Source: Parasphingopyxis marina (GTDB taxonomy: Bacteria > Pseudomonadota > Alphaproteobacteria > Sphingomonadales > Sphingomonadaceae). Taken from it: a stretch of 64,000 nucleotides of DNA. Positions 1-7,604 of the stretch are shown here, piece after piece (position 1 is the stretch's first letter; every line of letters starts with the position of its first letter). Where the stretch lies: the NCBI RefSeq assembly GCF_014237875.1, contig NZ_JACJVJ010000002.1:124001-188000 (forward strand), in the 5' to 3' direction. Under the pieces are notes generated by a model that worked only from the letters and a program-made list of their open reading frames with translations, was not told the DNA's origin and searched no databases. Made by a program: the position numbers and the translations under genes.

Positions 1-632
1 AACTGACCGGGACGATTGTCCGGCAGGTCGGCGATTTACGGCGCATGGTCGACGAATTCTCGTCCTTCGCGCGGATGCCGAAGCCCGTATTTCGCGAGGA
101 ATCCGTGGTGGATATCGCGCGGCAGGCGATTTTCCTGCACGAGGTGGCTCATCCGGAGATCGCGTTCGATCAGTCGGTGGACGACGGCGTTCCCCAGCTG
201 GTCTGCGACCGGCGGCAGCTCGGCCAGGCGCTCACCAATGTCGTCAAAAACGCGGTTGAGGCTGTGGAGCAGAAATTCGGCGAGGGAGAATCCGGCGGCA
301 AGGTGCGGCTCGCCGTCACATTCGAGAAGGGGCGCTTCTGCATCGATGTCGAAGACAATGGCGTAGGGCTTCCCGAAGAGCGCGAACGGCTGACCGAACC
401 GTATATGACCACGCGCGAACGCGGCACCGGGCTTGGGCTCGCGATCGTCAAGAAAATCATCGAAGAGCATTTCGGCACGATTTCCTTCGCGGACATATCC
501 GATGGCGGTACGCGCGTGCGAATCATGCTCGATGCCCAGACGTTGGCGCCGCTCAAGGATGCCGTGCCCGCTAGCGGCGAGGAAGATGCTCGCCTTTCCC
601 AATTAACGAGAAGCAACGAGGAGACGGCCTGA
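1..632 (+). CDS. ntrY: NtrY-type sensor histidine kinase, C-terminal part (gene starts before the window)
   Basis: The reading frame is open from base 3, so only the 3' part of the gene is present. The visible protein has the region after the phospho-acceptor histidine helix (VRQVGDLRRMVDEFSSFARMP) and a complete HATPase_c domain: N box with NVVKNAVEAV, G1 box DNGVGLPEE and G2 box GTGLGLAIVKKIIEEH. The FSSFARMP segment and the response regulator one base downstream are typical of NtrY, the membrane kinase of the NtrYX pair, which is linked to nitrogen and redox control in alphaproteobacteria. It would phosphorylate NtrX. The N-terminal membrane, HAMP and PAS parts lie outside the window. The family call is firm; the signal sensed is unknown. 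Confidence 0.9.
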   Translation, partial: LTGTIVRQVGDLRRMVDEFSSFARMPKPVFREESVVDIARQAIFLHEVAHPEIAFDQSVDDGVPQLVCDRRQLGQALTNVVKNAVEAVEQKFGEGESGGKVRLAVTFEKGRFCIDVEDNGVGLPEERERLTEPYMTTRERGTGLGLAIVKKIIEEHFGTISFADISDGGTRVRIMLDAQTLAPLKDAVPASGEEDARLSQLTRSNEETA

Positions 633-633
633 C

Positions 634-2016
634 ATGGCGCTCGACATTTTGGTGGTCGATGACGAAGCGGATATTTGCGAGCTCGTGGCAGGGGTGCTCG
701 AGGATGAAGGCTATGAGACGCGCACCGCGCAGAATAGCGACGATGCGATCGCGGCGATCGAAGAACGACGGCCGTCGCTGGTCTTGCTCGACGTTTGGCT
801 GCAGGGCTCCAAGCTCGACGGACTCGATCTGCTCGACGAGCTGAAAAGGCGTGATCCCAGTCTGCCGGTGCTGGTGATTTCGGGCCATGGCAATATCGAC
901 ACCGCGGTTGCCGCTATCCGCCGTGGCGCCGTCGATTTCATCGAAAAGCCGTTCGAGGCGGCCCGGCTCCTACATCTGGTTGCGCGCGCGACCGAAACCC
1001 AGCGGTTACGGCGTGAGAACGAGTCGCTCCGGGCCCGGATCGGCGAGGAAGATGAGCTGACCGGAAATTCGAGCGCGATCAACGCGGTGCGCGCCACCCT
1101 CAAGCGGGTTGCCGGCACCGGCAGTCGTGTACTCATTACCGGACCTGCCGGCGTCGGCAAGGAGGTCGCCGCGCGACTGCTCCACGGCTGGAGCAACAGG
1201 ACGGATGCGAATTTCGTGGTCGTTTCGGCGGCACGGATGACGCCCGAACGGGTCGAGGAAGAGCTGTTTGGAACGGAGGATGACGACGGACCACACCCCG
1301 GTCTTCTCGAACAGGCGCATGGCGGGACATTGTTCCTCGACGAGATCGGGGACATGCCGCTCGACACCCAGGCTCGCATCCTGCGCGTACTGACCGACCA
1401 ACGGTTCAGCCGGGTTGGTGGCCAGCGTATGGTGAATGTGGACGTGCGCGTGATTTCCGCGACGGCCCGGGATCTTGAGAAGGAAATCGAGGAGGGGCGG
1501 TTCCGCGAGGACCTGTTTTACCGGCTCAACGTTGTGCCCGTTCACTTGCCGCCGCTCGCTGAGCGCCGGGAAGATATCCCGCCGCTCGCCGAGCATTTCG
1601 CGGCCCGTTATGCGGCCGAACGGCGCGTGCCCAATCCCGAAATTTCCGAGGAAGCAGTCGCCGCCATGCAGGCCTATGAATGGCCCGGCAATGTCCGCCA
1701 GTTGCGAAACATCGTAGAACGGACGATCATTCTTGCGCCGGGCGACCGTATCGCGCGGATCGATGTGGATATGCTGCCGGGAGAAATTCTCGAGGATCAA
1801 ATGCAGATCACGCCCGATACCGGCGCTCGTGCAATTATGGGAACGCCGCTACGCGAGGCCCGCGAAACCTTCGAACGCGAATATCTGCGCGTCCAGATCC
1901 GGCGCTTTTCCGGCAATATTTCGCGAACCGCGACCTTTATCGGTATGGAACGCTCTGCGCTTCATCGCAAGCTGAAGACGCTCGGGCTTCACGACACGAA
2001 GAAAAACAGCAACTGA
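634..2016 (+). CDS. ntrX: NtrX response regulator, AAA+ family, lacking the GAFTGA loop
   Basis: A 460-residue regulator with a receiver domain (acidic pair D9-D10, phospho-acceptor D53 in LLDVW, lysine in EKPFE), an AAA+ domain (Walker A GPAGVGKE near residue 170, Walker B GGTLFLDEIGDMP, arginine-finger region FREDLFYRLNVVP) and a C-terminal Fis-type helix-turn-helix (GNISRTATFIGMERSALHRKL). It begins one base after ntrY stops, so the two are translated together. After ELFGTE, where sigma-54 activators carry GAFTGA, the sequence reads DDDGPHPGLLE, so the sigma-54 contact loop is missing. By family knowledge such proteins regulate without sigma-54. It is probably a DNA-binding repressor or activator working with the usual sigma factor (inference). 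Confidence 0.95.
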   Translation: MALDILVVDDEADICELVAGVLEDEGYETRTAQNSDDAIAAIEERRPSLVLLDVWLQGSKLDGLDLLDELKRRDPSLPVLVISGHGNIDTAVAAIRRGAVDFIEKPFEAARLLHLVARATETQRLRRENESLRARIGEEDELTGNSSAINAVRATLKRVAGTGSRVLITGPAGVGKEVAARLLHGWSNRTDANFVVVSAARMTPERVEEELFGTEDDDGPHPGLLEQAHGGTLFLDEIGDMPLDTQARILRVLTDQRFSRVGGQRMVNVDVRVISATARDLEKEIEEGRFREDLFYRLNVVPVHLPPLAERREDIPPLAEHFAARYAAERRVPNPEISEEAVAAMQAYEWPGNVRQLRNIVERTIILAPGDRIARIDVDMLPGEILEDQMQITPDTGARAIMGTPLREARETFEREYLRVQIRRFSGNISRTATFIGMERSALHRKLKTLGLHDTKKNSN

Positions 2017-2136
2017 TTGATATCGTACGCGTTGCATCCTACATCTGACGGTGAGGCGGCGCCGCCGCCTTATCGAACAGACGTCGATCAACGATGCCAA
2101 GCGGGCTATGGACCCGCCAAGAACCGGAGGCCAATA

Positions 2137-2622
2137 ATGGCTGAAAAGGTCAATATACTTCAGGATTTGTTTCTCAACACGCTGCGCAAGACGAAGACCC
2201 CGGTCACGATGTTCCTGGTGAAGGGCGTGAAGCTTCAGGGCGTTATCACCTGGTTCGACAATTTCTCGGTGCTGTTGCGCCGCGACGGCCAGTCTCAGCT
2301 TGTCTACAAGCACGCGATCTCGACGATCATGCCCGGCGCGCCGATCGACATGTCGGAAATCGAGACGGCGTTCGAACAGCAGAAAACCGGTAAGCTGCTG
2401 CAGGAAATCTTCCTCAATGCGGTAAAACGCGAACGCGATCCGGTGACGATGTTCCTTGTCAACGGCGTGATGCTTCAGGGCGAAGTGGCGGCGTTTGATC
2501 TGTTCTGCCTTTTGCTTAACCGCGACGGCCAGTCGCAGCTTGTCTACAAGCACGCGATTTCGACCATCCAGCCGGCCCATGCGCTCGATCTGGGTAGCGC
2601 GGAACCCGACGCCGACTCTTGA
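2137..2622 (+). CDS. hfq: Tandem-domain Hfq RNA chaperone (two Sm-like folds in one chain)
   Basis: The 161-residue protein carries two full Hfq domains, about residues 6-66 and 86-146. Each has the LQ(D/E)xFLN start, PVTMFLVxGVxLQG (Sm1) and the signature [11 protein letters not shown] (Sm2), so both keep the YKH residues that bind U-rich RNA ends in Hfq. Ordinary Hfq is about 70-100 residues and forms a hexamer; a double protein would be expected to make the ring from three chains (inference). The start is the ATG at 2137 because GGAGG lies at 2126-2130; in-frame codons further upstream do not look coding. The gene sits between ntrX and hflX, the usual alphaproteobacterial position. The two halves share a nearly identical 48-base block at 2281-2328 and 2521-2568. 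Confidence 0.96.
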   Translation: MAEKVNILQDLFLNTLRKTKTPVTMFLVKGVKLQGVITWFDNFSVLLRRDGQSQLVYKHAISTIMPGAPIDMSEIETAFEQQKTGKLLQEIFLNAVKRERDPVTMFLVNGVMLQGEVAAFDLFCLLLNRDGQSQLVYKHAISTIQPAHALDLGSAEPDADS

Positions 2623-3929
2623 GCGTTTTCGAACGCGACGAGGGTGATGGCTTCGCGCGCGGCGATCGTGCGCTGGTCGTCTTTCCCGATATTGGCCAAG
2701 CGGAGGGCAGGGACAATGCGTCCCGGCTCGACGAGGCGGCGGGGCTCGCCGAAGCCATCGGGATCGAGGTTGCCGACCGCAAGGCCGTAAAAATCCGCCA
2801 AGTGCGTCCGGCCAGTCTGTTCGGCAAAGGGCAGGTCGAACGTCTGGCAATCGACGCTCGCACCGCCGAGGCCGATCTGGTCATCGTTGATACCGCGATT
2901 ACGCCTGTTCAGCAAAAGACGCTTGAAGATGAACTCAAGGTCAAGGTCATCGACCGGACAGGGTTGATCCTCGAAATTTTTGGGGAGAGGGCGGCCACCG
3001 CCGAGGGGCGACTTCAGGTCGAACTCGCGCATCTCGATTATCAGGCGGGACGGCTCGTTCGGTCCTGGACGCACCTTGAGCGCCAACGTGGCGGATTCGG
3101 ATTTCTTGGCGGTCCGGGTGAAACGCAGATCGAGGCCGACCGCCGGATGATCCGCGATCGCATGGCGAAGTTGCGCAAGGAGTTGGAACAGATCAAGAAA
3201 ACACGGGGCCTCCACCGGGCACGGCGGCAAAAGGCACCCTGGCCGGTCATCGCGCTTGTCGGCTATACCAATGCCGGAAAATCTACACTTTTCAACGAGA
3301 TGACGGGAAGTGGCGTCATGGCGGCGGACCTGCTGTTTGCTACGCTGGATCCGACGATGCGCGAAATTTCGCTTCCCGGGCTCGACAAGGCGATCCTGTC
3401 GGACACGGTCGGTTTCGTTTCCGATCTGCCGACCCAGCTCGTAGCCGCTTTCCGGGCGACGCTGGAAGAGGTGAATGCTGCCGACCTAATCGTCCATGTC
3501 CGCGATATCGCGCATCCCGATAGCGACGAGCAGCGCGTCGATGTGTTGGCCGTGCTCGAGGAGATCGGCGCGGGTGCCGGGGAGGGGAGTGCTCCCCTGA
3601 TCGAAGCCTGGAACAAGATCGATATGCTCGATCCTGCGACGCGTGAACGGATCTGCAACGCGGCCGAGCGGCGCGCCGACGTCCTCGCCGTATCGGCGCT
3701 GACCGGAGAAGGGGTCGATGACCTCCGCGAGTTGATGGTCACGGCGCTCGACAGAGGTAGCAGCGTCCATGAGGTCGAAATTGCGCTATCCGACGGGGAG
3801 AGCATGGCTTGGCTCCACCGTAATGGAAGCGTTCTGGATCAGGATGTTGACGGTGATATCATGCGAATTTCCGTGAAGCTTTCGGCTATCGACTGGGAGC
3901 GGTTTCAGGGCAGGGAGGCTGCGGCCTAG
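2619..3929 (+). CDS. hflX: GTPase HflX, ribosome-associated
   Basis: The 436-residue product has the HflX N-terminal nucleotide-binding domain ([11 protein letters not shown], then [10 protein letters not shown]), a helical linker ([22 protein letters not shown]) and a TRAFAC GTPase domain with P-loop GYTNAGKST, switch [12 protein letters not shown] and the NKID specificity motif (AWNKIDML). HflX splits stalled or heat-damaged 70S ribosomes in other bacteria. The start is a TTG at 2619 that overlaps the hfq stop by four bases, so translation is probably coupled to hfq. The linkage hfq-hflX is conserved in proteobacteria. The 3' end overlaps the convergent mazG stop by four bases. Confidence 0.95.
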   Translation: MSVFERDEGDGFARGDRALVVFPDIGQAEGRDNASRLDEAAGLAEAIGIEVADRKAVKIRQVRPASLFGKGQVERLAIDARTAEADLVIVDTAITPVQQKTLEDELKVKVIDRTGLILEIFGERAATAEGRLQVELAHLDYQAGRLVRSWTHLERQRGGFGFLGGPGETQIEADRRMIRDRMAKLRKELEQIKKTRGLHRARRQKAPWPVIALVGYTNAGKSTLFNEMTGSGVMAADLLFATLDPTMREISLPGLDKAILSDTVGFVSDLPTQLVAAFRATLEEVNAADLIVHVRDIAHPDSDEQRVDVLAVLEEIGAGAGEGSAPLIEAWNKIDMLDPATRERICNAAERRADVLAVSALTGEGVDDLRELMVTALDRGSSVHEVEIALSDGESMAWLHRNGSVLDQDVDGDIMRISVKLSAIDWERFQGREAAA

Positions 3930-4639
3930 CGTTCTGCGGCCTTGGCCTGTTCCCACAGGTACTCCATTTCGTCGAGGGAAAGCGCAGAAAATGAAGCGCC
4001 GGCGCGGTCTTCCATCGAACGGAAACGCCGCTCGAACTTGCCGTTGGCCGCTCTCAAGGCCGCTTCCGGGTCGATTCCGAGATGGCGCGCTAGATTAACC
4101 GCTGCGAACAGGAAATCTCCCATCTCTTCAATGCGCTCCACCTCGTTCTTGGCAGATTCGAGTTCCGCAAGCTCTTCCGCGATTTTGGCCTTGGGGCCGG
4201 CGGCATCAGGCCAGTCGAAACCGGTACGGGCCGCGCGCTTCTGCAGCTTTTCGGCGCGGAGCAGCGCGGGGAGGGCCTTTGCTACCCCATCGAGAGCGCT
4301 TTCATCGCCCTTTCGCGCCCTTTCCGCAGCTTTCATCGCTTCCCAGCCGGGCCCGGCATCGCCATCGCCGAAGACATGCGGATGCCGACGAACCATCTTG
4401 TCGGCAACGCCTTCGATCACGTCAGCAAGCGTAAAGTCGCCGGATTCCTGTGCCATGCGGGCATGAAAGACGACTTGGAACTGAAGATCGCCGAGTTCGT
4501 CCTTGAGCGCGGCCATGTCGTCGCGCTCGATCGCGTCGGCGACCTCATAGGCTTCCTCGATCGTATATGGCGCAATCGTCGCGAACGTCTGCTGGACATC
4601 CCAGGGGCAGCCGGATTCGGGATTGCGCAGCCGCTCCAT
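3926..4639 (-). CDS. mazG: Nucleoside triphosphate pyrophosphohydrolase MazG
   Basis: The protein has the two MazG repeats: GCPWDVQQTFATIAPYTIEEAYEV with acidic metal ligands EEAYEVADAI in the first half, and a second copy around KIAEELAELESAKNEVERIEEMGDFLFAAVNLAR. MazG hydrolyses NTPs to NMP and pyrophosphate and is thought to clean the nucleotide pool. The first standard start codon is the ATG at 4639, giving 237 residues. However, the frame upstream still reads ISRLAAIMERLR, which matches the N-terminal helix of E. coli MazG (IDRLLTIMQRLR), and no ATG, GTG or TTG occurs between the stop at 4733-4735 and 4639. The true start may therefore be a rare codon such as ATT at 4658-4660, or the first helix may be lost. 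Confidence 0.93.
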   Translation of the reverse strand: MERLRNPESGCPWDVQQTFATIAPYTIEEAYEVADAIERDDMAALKDELGDLQFQVVFHARMAQESGDFTLADVIEGVADKMVRRHPHVFGDGDAGPGWEAMKAAERARKGDESALDGVAKALPALLRAEKLQKRAARTGFDWPDAAGPKAKIAEELAELESAKNEVERIEEMGDFLFAAVNLARHLGIDPEAALRAANGKFERRFRSMEDRAGASFSALSLDEMEYLWEQAKAAER

Positions 4640-4739
4640 GATGGCTGCAAGCCTCGAAATCGCGGCGGAAAGTCGCTCAACGGTGCGAGGGGGGTTATCG
4701 AACGCGATGATCTTTAATCCCGATAATATACATTATGTA

Positions 4740-4841
4740 AAATAGACGTCCCTATACGATCCAAGGCCCTCTCGAGGCCCCTAACGGCAAAAAGCGCCCC
4801 GGCAAACCGCTGGGGCTGCGTTTCTGCGGGATAAGTCGCGG
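4740..4841. other. Intergenic region without a recognised gene
   Basis: This short gap between the mazG 5' end and the end of the next minus-strand gene holds an AGC(G)CCCC ... GGGGCT inverted repeat at about 4793-4816 and no poly-U run of note. It could be a weak terminator for the downstream secreted-protein gene read on the minus strand, but the evidence is poor. Confidence 0.25.
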
Positions 4842-5333
4842 CTATCGAGGCCGAGGCGGATGATCGGTTCCGTTTGCTAGCCGGCCGATCACGACCGGCT
4901 GATCGGCACCAGGCGTTCGCGTGCGGTTTGCGCCTATATTGATTGACCGGTCCGATCCTACGCTTAGGCCGGCGCGCTGCCGGGCGAAAACGAGATCGGA
5001 TTGTTGGGACTGATAGATGTGGGCATTGCTCGATGCGCCGGTTCTCGAAAGCGTCGGGTATGGGATCGGTATCGGCGCCGTCGGCGAAGGGCCGCGCTGA
5101 ACATCGACGTCCGGCGGCAGGCCGCCGGGCGAGCTGCTGCCGGCCAAACCGGTTCTCGCGCGATTGCGCGGAAGCGCGGCGGGCAAATGGCCGGGAATGG
5201 CAATATTGTCGGTCGTTACAACCGGGGCGCTCGGTACGAACGGATGTAGCGGCGGCGGCGCGTCATCCTGACCCGATACAGGCACCAGCGGCGTTGCCAG
5301 CAGTGCGATCAGGGCAAAAATGTGAAAGCGCAT
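4842..5333 (-). CDS. Secreted hypothetical protein, proline-rich
   Basis: I do not recognise a family. The 163-residue product starts with a clear signal peptide (MRFHIFALIALLATPLVPVSG) and continues with a low-complexity, Pro/Ser/Arg-rich region (DDAPPPLHPFVPSAP; PTAPIPIPYPTLSRTG) and a C-terminal part rich in Gly, Arg and Asn. The start at 5333 is chosen because GGAG precedes it at a good distance and the signal peptide begins there; a longer frame runs upstream but looks non-coding. No cysteine and no catalytic motif are visible. It stands alone between mazG and the retropepsin gene on the same strand. It is probably a periplasmic or exported protein; the function is unknown. Confidence 0.6.
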   Translation of the reverse strand: MRFHIFALIALLATPLVPVSGQDDAPPPLHPFVPSAPVVTTDNIAIPGHLPAALPRNRARTGLAGSSSPGGLPPDVDVQRGPSPTAPIPIPYPTLSRTGASSNAHIYQSQQSDLVFARQRAGLSVGSDRSINIGANRTRTPGADQPVVIGRLANGTDHPPRPR

Positions 5334-5436
5334 GGGTGATTCTCCATCGGGGGCGATGAAATGTTTTTCGCCGTTATCGGCCCATCTCGGAGTGACGTGC
5401 ATCACTTTGTTGCTCGAAAGCGTGCAGCCGCAAAGC

Positions 5437-6030
5437 CTAGGGCTGGAGGACGAGCCATTCCCCTTCGACGCCCCAACTTGAGAGCGACGATAGGAAATTC
5501 ATGCCGAGCACGTTGGTGCCCTGAAATTCCTCGGCGATGACAACGGAAACGGCCTCGCGCCGGATGGGCCCGACGACGAGTGTCGCGACCTCGGCGCGAT
5601 CTGCGTTGATCACGCCGTTGGCCGTCGAAAGCACCATCGGAAAGCCGCCGGATCTTTCGACATCGGAACGCTGCGCGGCGCCCACCGAGAGCGCGGTGAT
5701 CGTCGCGCCGCTGTCCACCAGAAAGCGTTCTTCATTGCCGTTGACTAGGGCCGTGACCCAGAAATGGCCGTCGGGTGACTGGCGGATGCGCAGCGCCTCC
5801 CCTTCGACAACGGCTTCTGGCGGACTGATCTCGGACCAGACACGCTGGCCGAATGCCTTTATGTCGTTGCGAAATGCGTAGATGACGAGCCCGATTGCGA
5901 AGATCGCGATCCATGCCAGCGCCATTTTTGCCGCCTGTCCCATTGGAATGCGGCGGGCGAACAAGGCGCTGCCGACAAGAGTAAGTGCGCCGATCGCCCA
6001 GAGGATGCTGACGCCCTGCCCCTCGTTCAT
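5437..6030 (-). CDS. Membrane-anchored retropepsin-like aspartic protease (clan AA, TIGR02281 type)
   Basis: The 197-residue protein has two N-terminal hydrophobic segments (ILWAIGALTLVGSALF and ALAWIAIFAIGLVIYAF) followed by a soluble single-lobe aspartic protease domain. The active-site triplet is in FLVDSGATITALS (DSGAT), and the second conserved part ends with NVLGMNFLSSLSSW (GMNFL), both hallmarks of the family. One lobe means the active enzyme should be a dimer, as in retroviral proteases. Its ATG overlaps the stop of the upstream metallo-hydrolase (ATGA), placing it last in the holB-metG-tatD run. Its substrate is unknown; the protease domain should face the periplasm. Confidence 0.88.
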   Translation of the reverse strand: MNEGQGVSILWAIGALTLVGSALFARRIPMGQAAKMALAWIAIFAIGLVIYAFRNDIKAFGQRVWSEISPPEAVVEGEALRIRQSPDGHFWVTALVNGNEERFLVDSGATITALSVGAAQRSDVERSGGFPMVLSTANGVINADRAEVATLVVGPIRREAVSVVIAEEFQGTNVLGMNFLSSLSSWGVEGEWLVLQP

Positions 6031-6794
6031 CCGATTTCCACCTCCAGCCCGTCATAGCCGGGTTCTACTCCGTCAGGCAGTTCCCCGGACAGCATGTCAT
6101 AGTCCATAGAATGGTCCATATGCGTCAATATTGCGCGTTTAGGCCGGGCTTTCTCGATCCAGCCGAGCACTTGGGCAAGATGCGGATGAGTCGGATGTTC
6201 GCGCCGCCGCAGGGCGTCGACCACCCAGATATCCACATCGCTCACGCATTCCATGGCCTTGGCGGTGAGGCCGGTGAAATCCGTGGTGTAGGCCACGCTC
6301 GCGCCGCCATATTCGAAACGCAGGGCCGCCGAAGTGATCGAGCCGTGGGGCATATCGGCTGCGGTCACGGTGATGCCGCCAAGCGTACAATTATCGGAGA
6401 GCGGAAAGGGCTGAGCGTAAGACGGATAGGGCCCGGTTCCCTTGAACGCGAAATCAAAGCGCTGGGTGATTTCTCGAAGGGCACCCGGCCGCGCATGGCA
6501 TGGAACCGGTCCGCCTAGCGCAAAATAGAGCTGACGCAGCTCGTCGATACCGTGGCAGTGATCGGCATGTTCGTGTGTCCAGATTACATGATCGATGCGC
6601 TTGCTGTCGGCGTCGAGCAGCTGCTGGCGTAGGTCGGGCCCGGTATCGACAAGGATATGCGTGTCGGCAGTCGACACCAGGATCGAAGACCGCATCCGCC
6701 GATTTTTGGGATTTTGAGGATCGCAGGCGCCCCAATCATTACCGATCCTGGGCACGCCCGAGGATGTTCCACAACCGAGGATCCGAAGCTTCAC
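6027..6794 (-). CDS. Metallo-beta-lactamase-fold hydrolase, PhnP-like
   Basis: A 255-residue protein beginning MKLRILGCGTSSGVPRIG, with the metal-binding motif THEHADHCHGIDELR and further ligands in VDTGPDLRQQ, DMPHGSI and LTHMDHSMDY. These match the MBL-fold family that includes PhnP (5-phospho-alpha-D-ribosyl 1,2-cyclic phosphate phosphodiesterase). No phn genes are nearby, so the exact substrate is uncertain. A GTG start overlaps the tatD stop by four bases (GTGA), and its own stop overlaps the next gene (ATGA). In many alphaproteobacteria this gene follows tatD, which fits a housekeeping hydrolase role. Confidence 0.88.
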   Translation of the reverse strand: MKLRILGCGTSSGVPRIGNDWGACDPQNPKNRRMRSSILVSTADTHILVDTGPDLRQQLLDADSKRIDHVIWTHEHADHCHGIDELRQLYFALGGPVPCHARPGALREITQRFDFAFKGTGPYPSYAQPFPLSDNCTLGGITVTAADMPHGSITSAALRFEYGGASVAYTTDFTGLTAKAMECVSDVDIWVVDALRRREHPTHPHLAQVLGWIEKARPKRAILTHMDHSMDYDMLSGELPDGVEPGYDGLEVEIG

Positions 6795-7579
6795 GCTGGC
6801 GTCTTCTGGACGGTCTTGTCGAACAACGTGTGGAAGTTGCGGCTCGTATAGTCCGCCAGCGTCTCGAGGCTTTCGCTGCGCAGGTCCGCGAGAAACGCTG
6901 CAGTATCGGCGACGAAGGCCGGTTCGCAGGTCTTGCCGCGATTGGGCACCGGCGCGAGAAATGGTGCGTCGGTTTCGATCAGCAGCCGGTCGGCGGGTAT
7001 CGTCTTCGCGCTTTCCTGCAGGTCCTTCGCATTCTTGAAGGTCACGATGCCCGAAATCGAGATGTAGAAACCGAGATCGAGCGCCTTTTCGGCGAAATCC
7101 TGGCTTGCGGTGAAACAGTGGATGACGCCCTTGTACGGCCCCTTCCCCATCTCGTCGGCGAGGATTTCGGCGGTGTCTTCCTCAGCCTCGCGAGTGTGAA
7201 CGATCAGCGGCAGGCCGGATTCGCGGCAGGCGGCGATATGGCTGCGGAAGCTCGCGCGCTGCCGGTCGCGGTCCGAATGATCGTAATAATAGTCGAGTCC
7301 GGTTTCACCGATTGCAACGACGCGCGGGTGATCGGCCCGGGCGACAAGCTTGGCGGTATCGATATCGGGATGCGCGTCGGCTTCGTGCGGGTGGATGCCG
7401 ATCGACGCCCAGACGTCGCCTTCGCGTTCCGCCGTGCTGACGATATCGTCCCATTCGCTCTCGCGGGTCGAGATGTTGAGCATCGTCGACACGCCGCGCG
7501 AACGCGCCGCGGCGAGCACTTCGCTCTGACGTTCGGCAAGTCCCTCATAATTGAGGTGGCAATGGCTATCGACAAACAT
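6791..7579 (-). CDS. TatD family metal-dependent hydrolase (DNase-like)
   Basis: The 262-residue TIM-barrel protein shows the complete TatD metal set: DSHCHLN at the N-terminus, GIHPHEAD, the glutamate in GETGLDYYYD, HTREAEED, HCFTAS and ETDAPFLAP. TatD enzymes act as metal-dependent nucleases, with roles in DNA repair or turnover suggested in several bacteria; despite the name they are not needed for Tat export. The gene lies 25 bases after metG on the same strand, a very common pairing (metG-tatD), and precedes the PhnP-like hydrolase by overlap. The assignment to the family is firm, the substrate is not. Confidence 0.92.
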   Translation of the reverse strand: MFVDSHCHLNYEGLAERQSEVLAAARSRGVSTMLNISTRESEWDDIVSTAEREGDVWASIGIHPHEADAHPDIDTAKLVARADHPRVVAIGETGLDYYYDHSDRDRQRASFRSHIAACRESGLPLIVHTREAEEDTAEILADEMGKGPYKGVIHCFTASQDFAEKALDLGFYISISGIVTFKNAKDLQESAKTIPADRLLIETDAPFLAPVPNRGKTCEPAFVADTAAFLADLRSESLETLADYTSRNFHTLFDKTVQKTPA

Positions 7580-7604
7580 GGCGCCAGAAATAGGCGTTCA
7601 GCCC

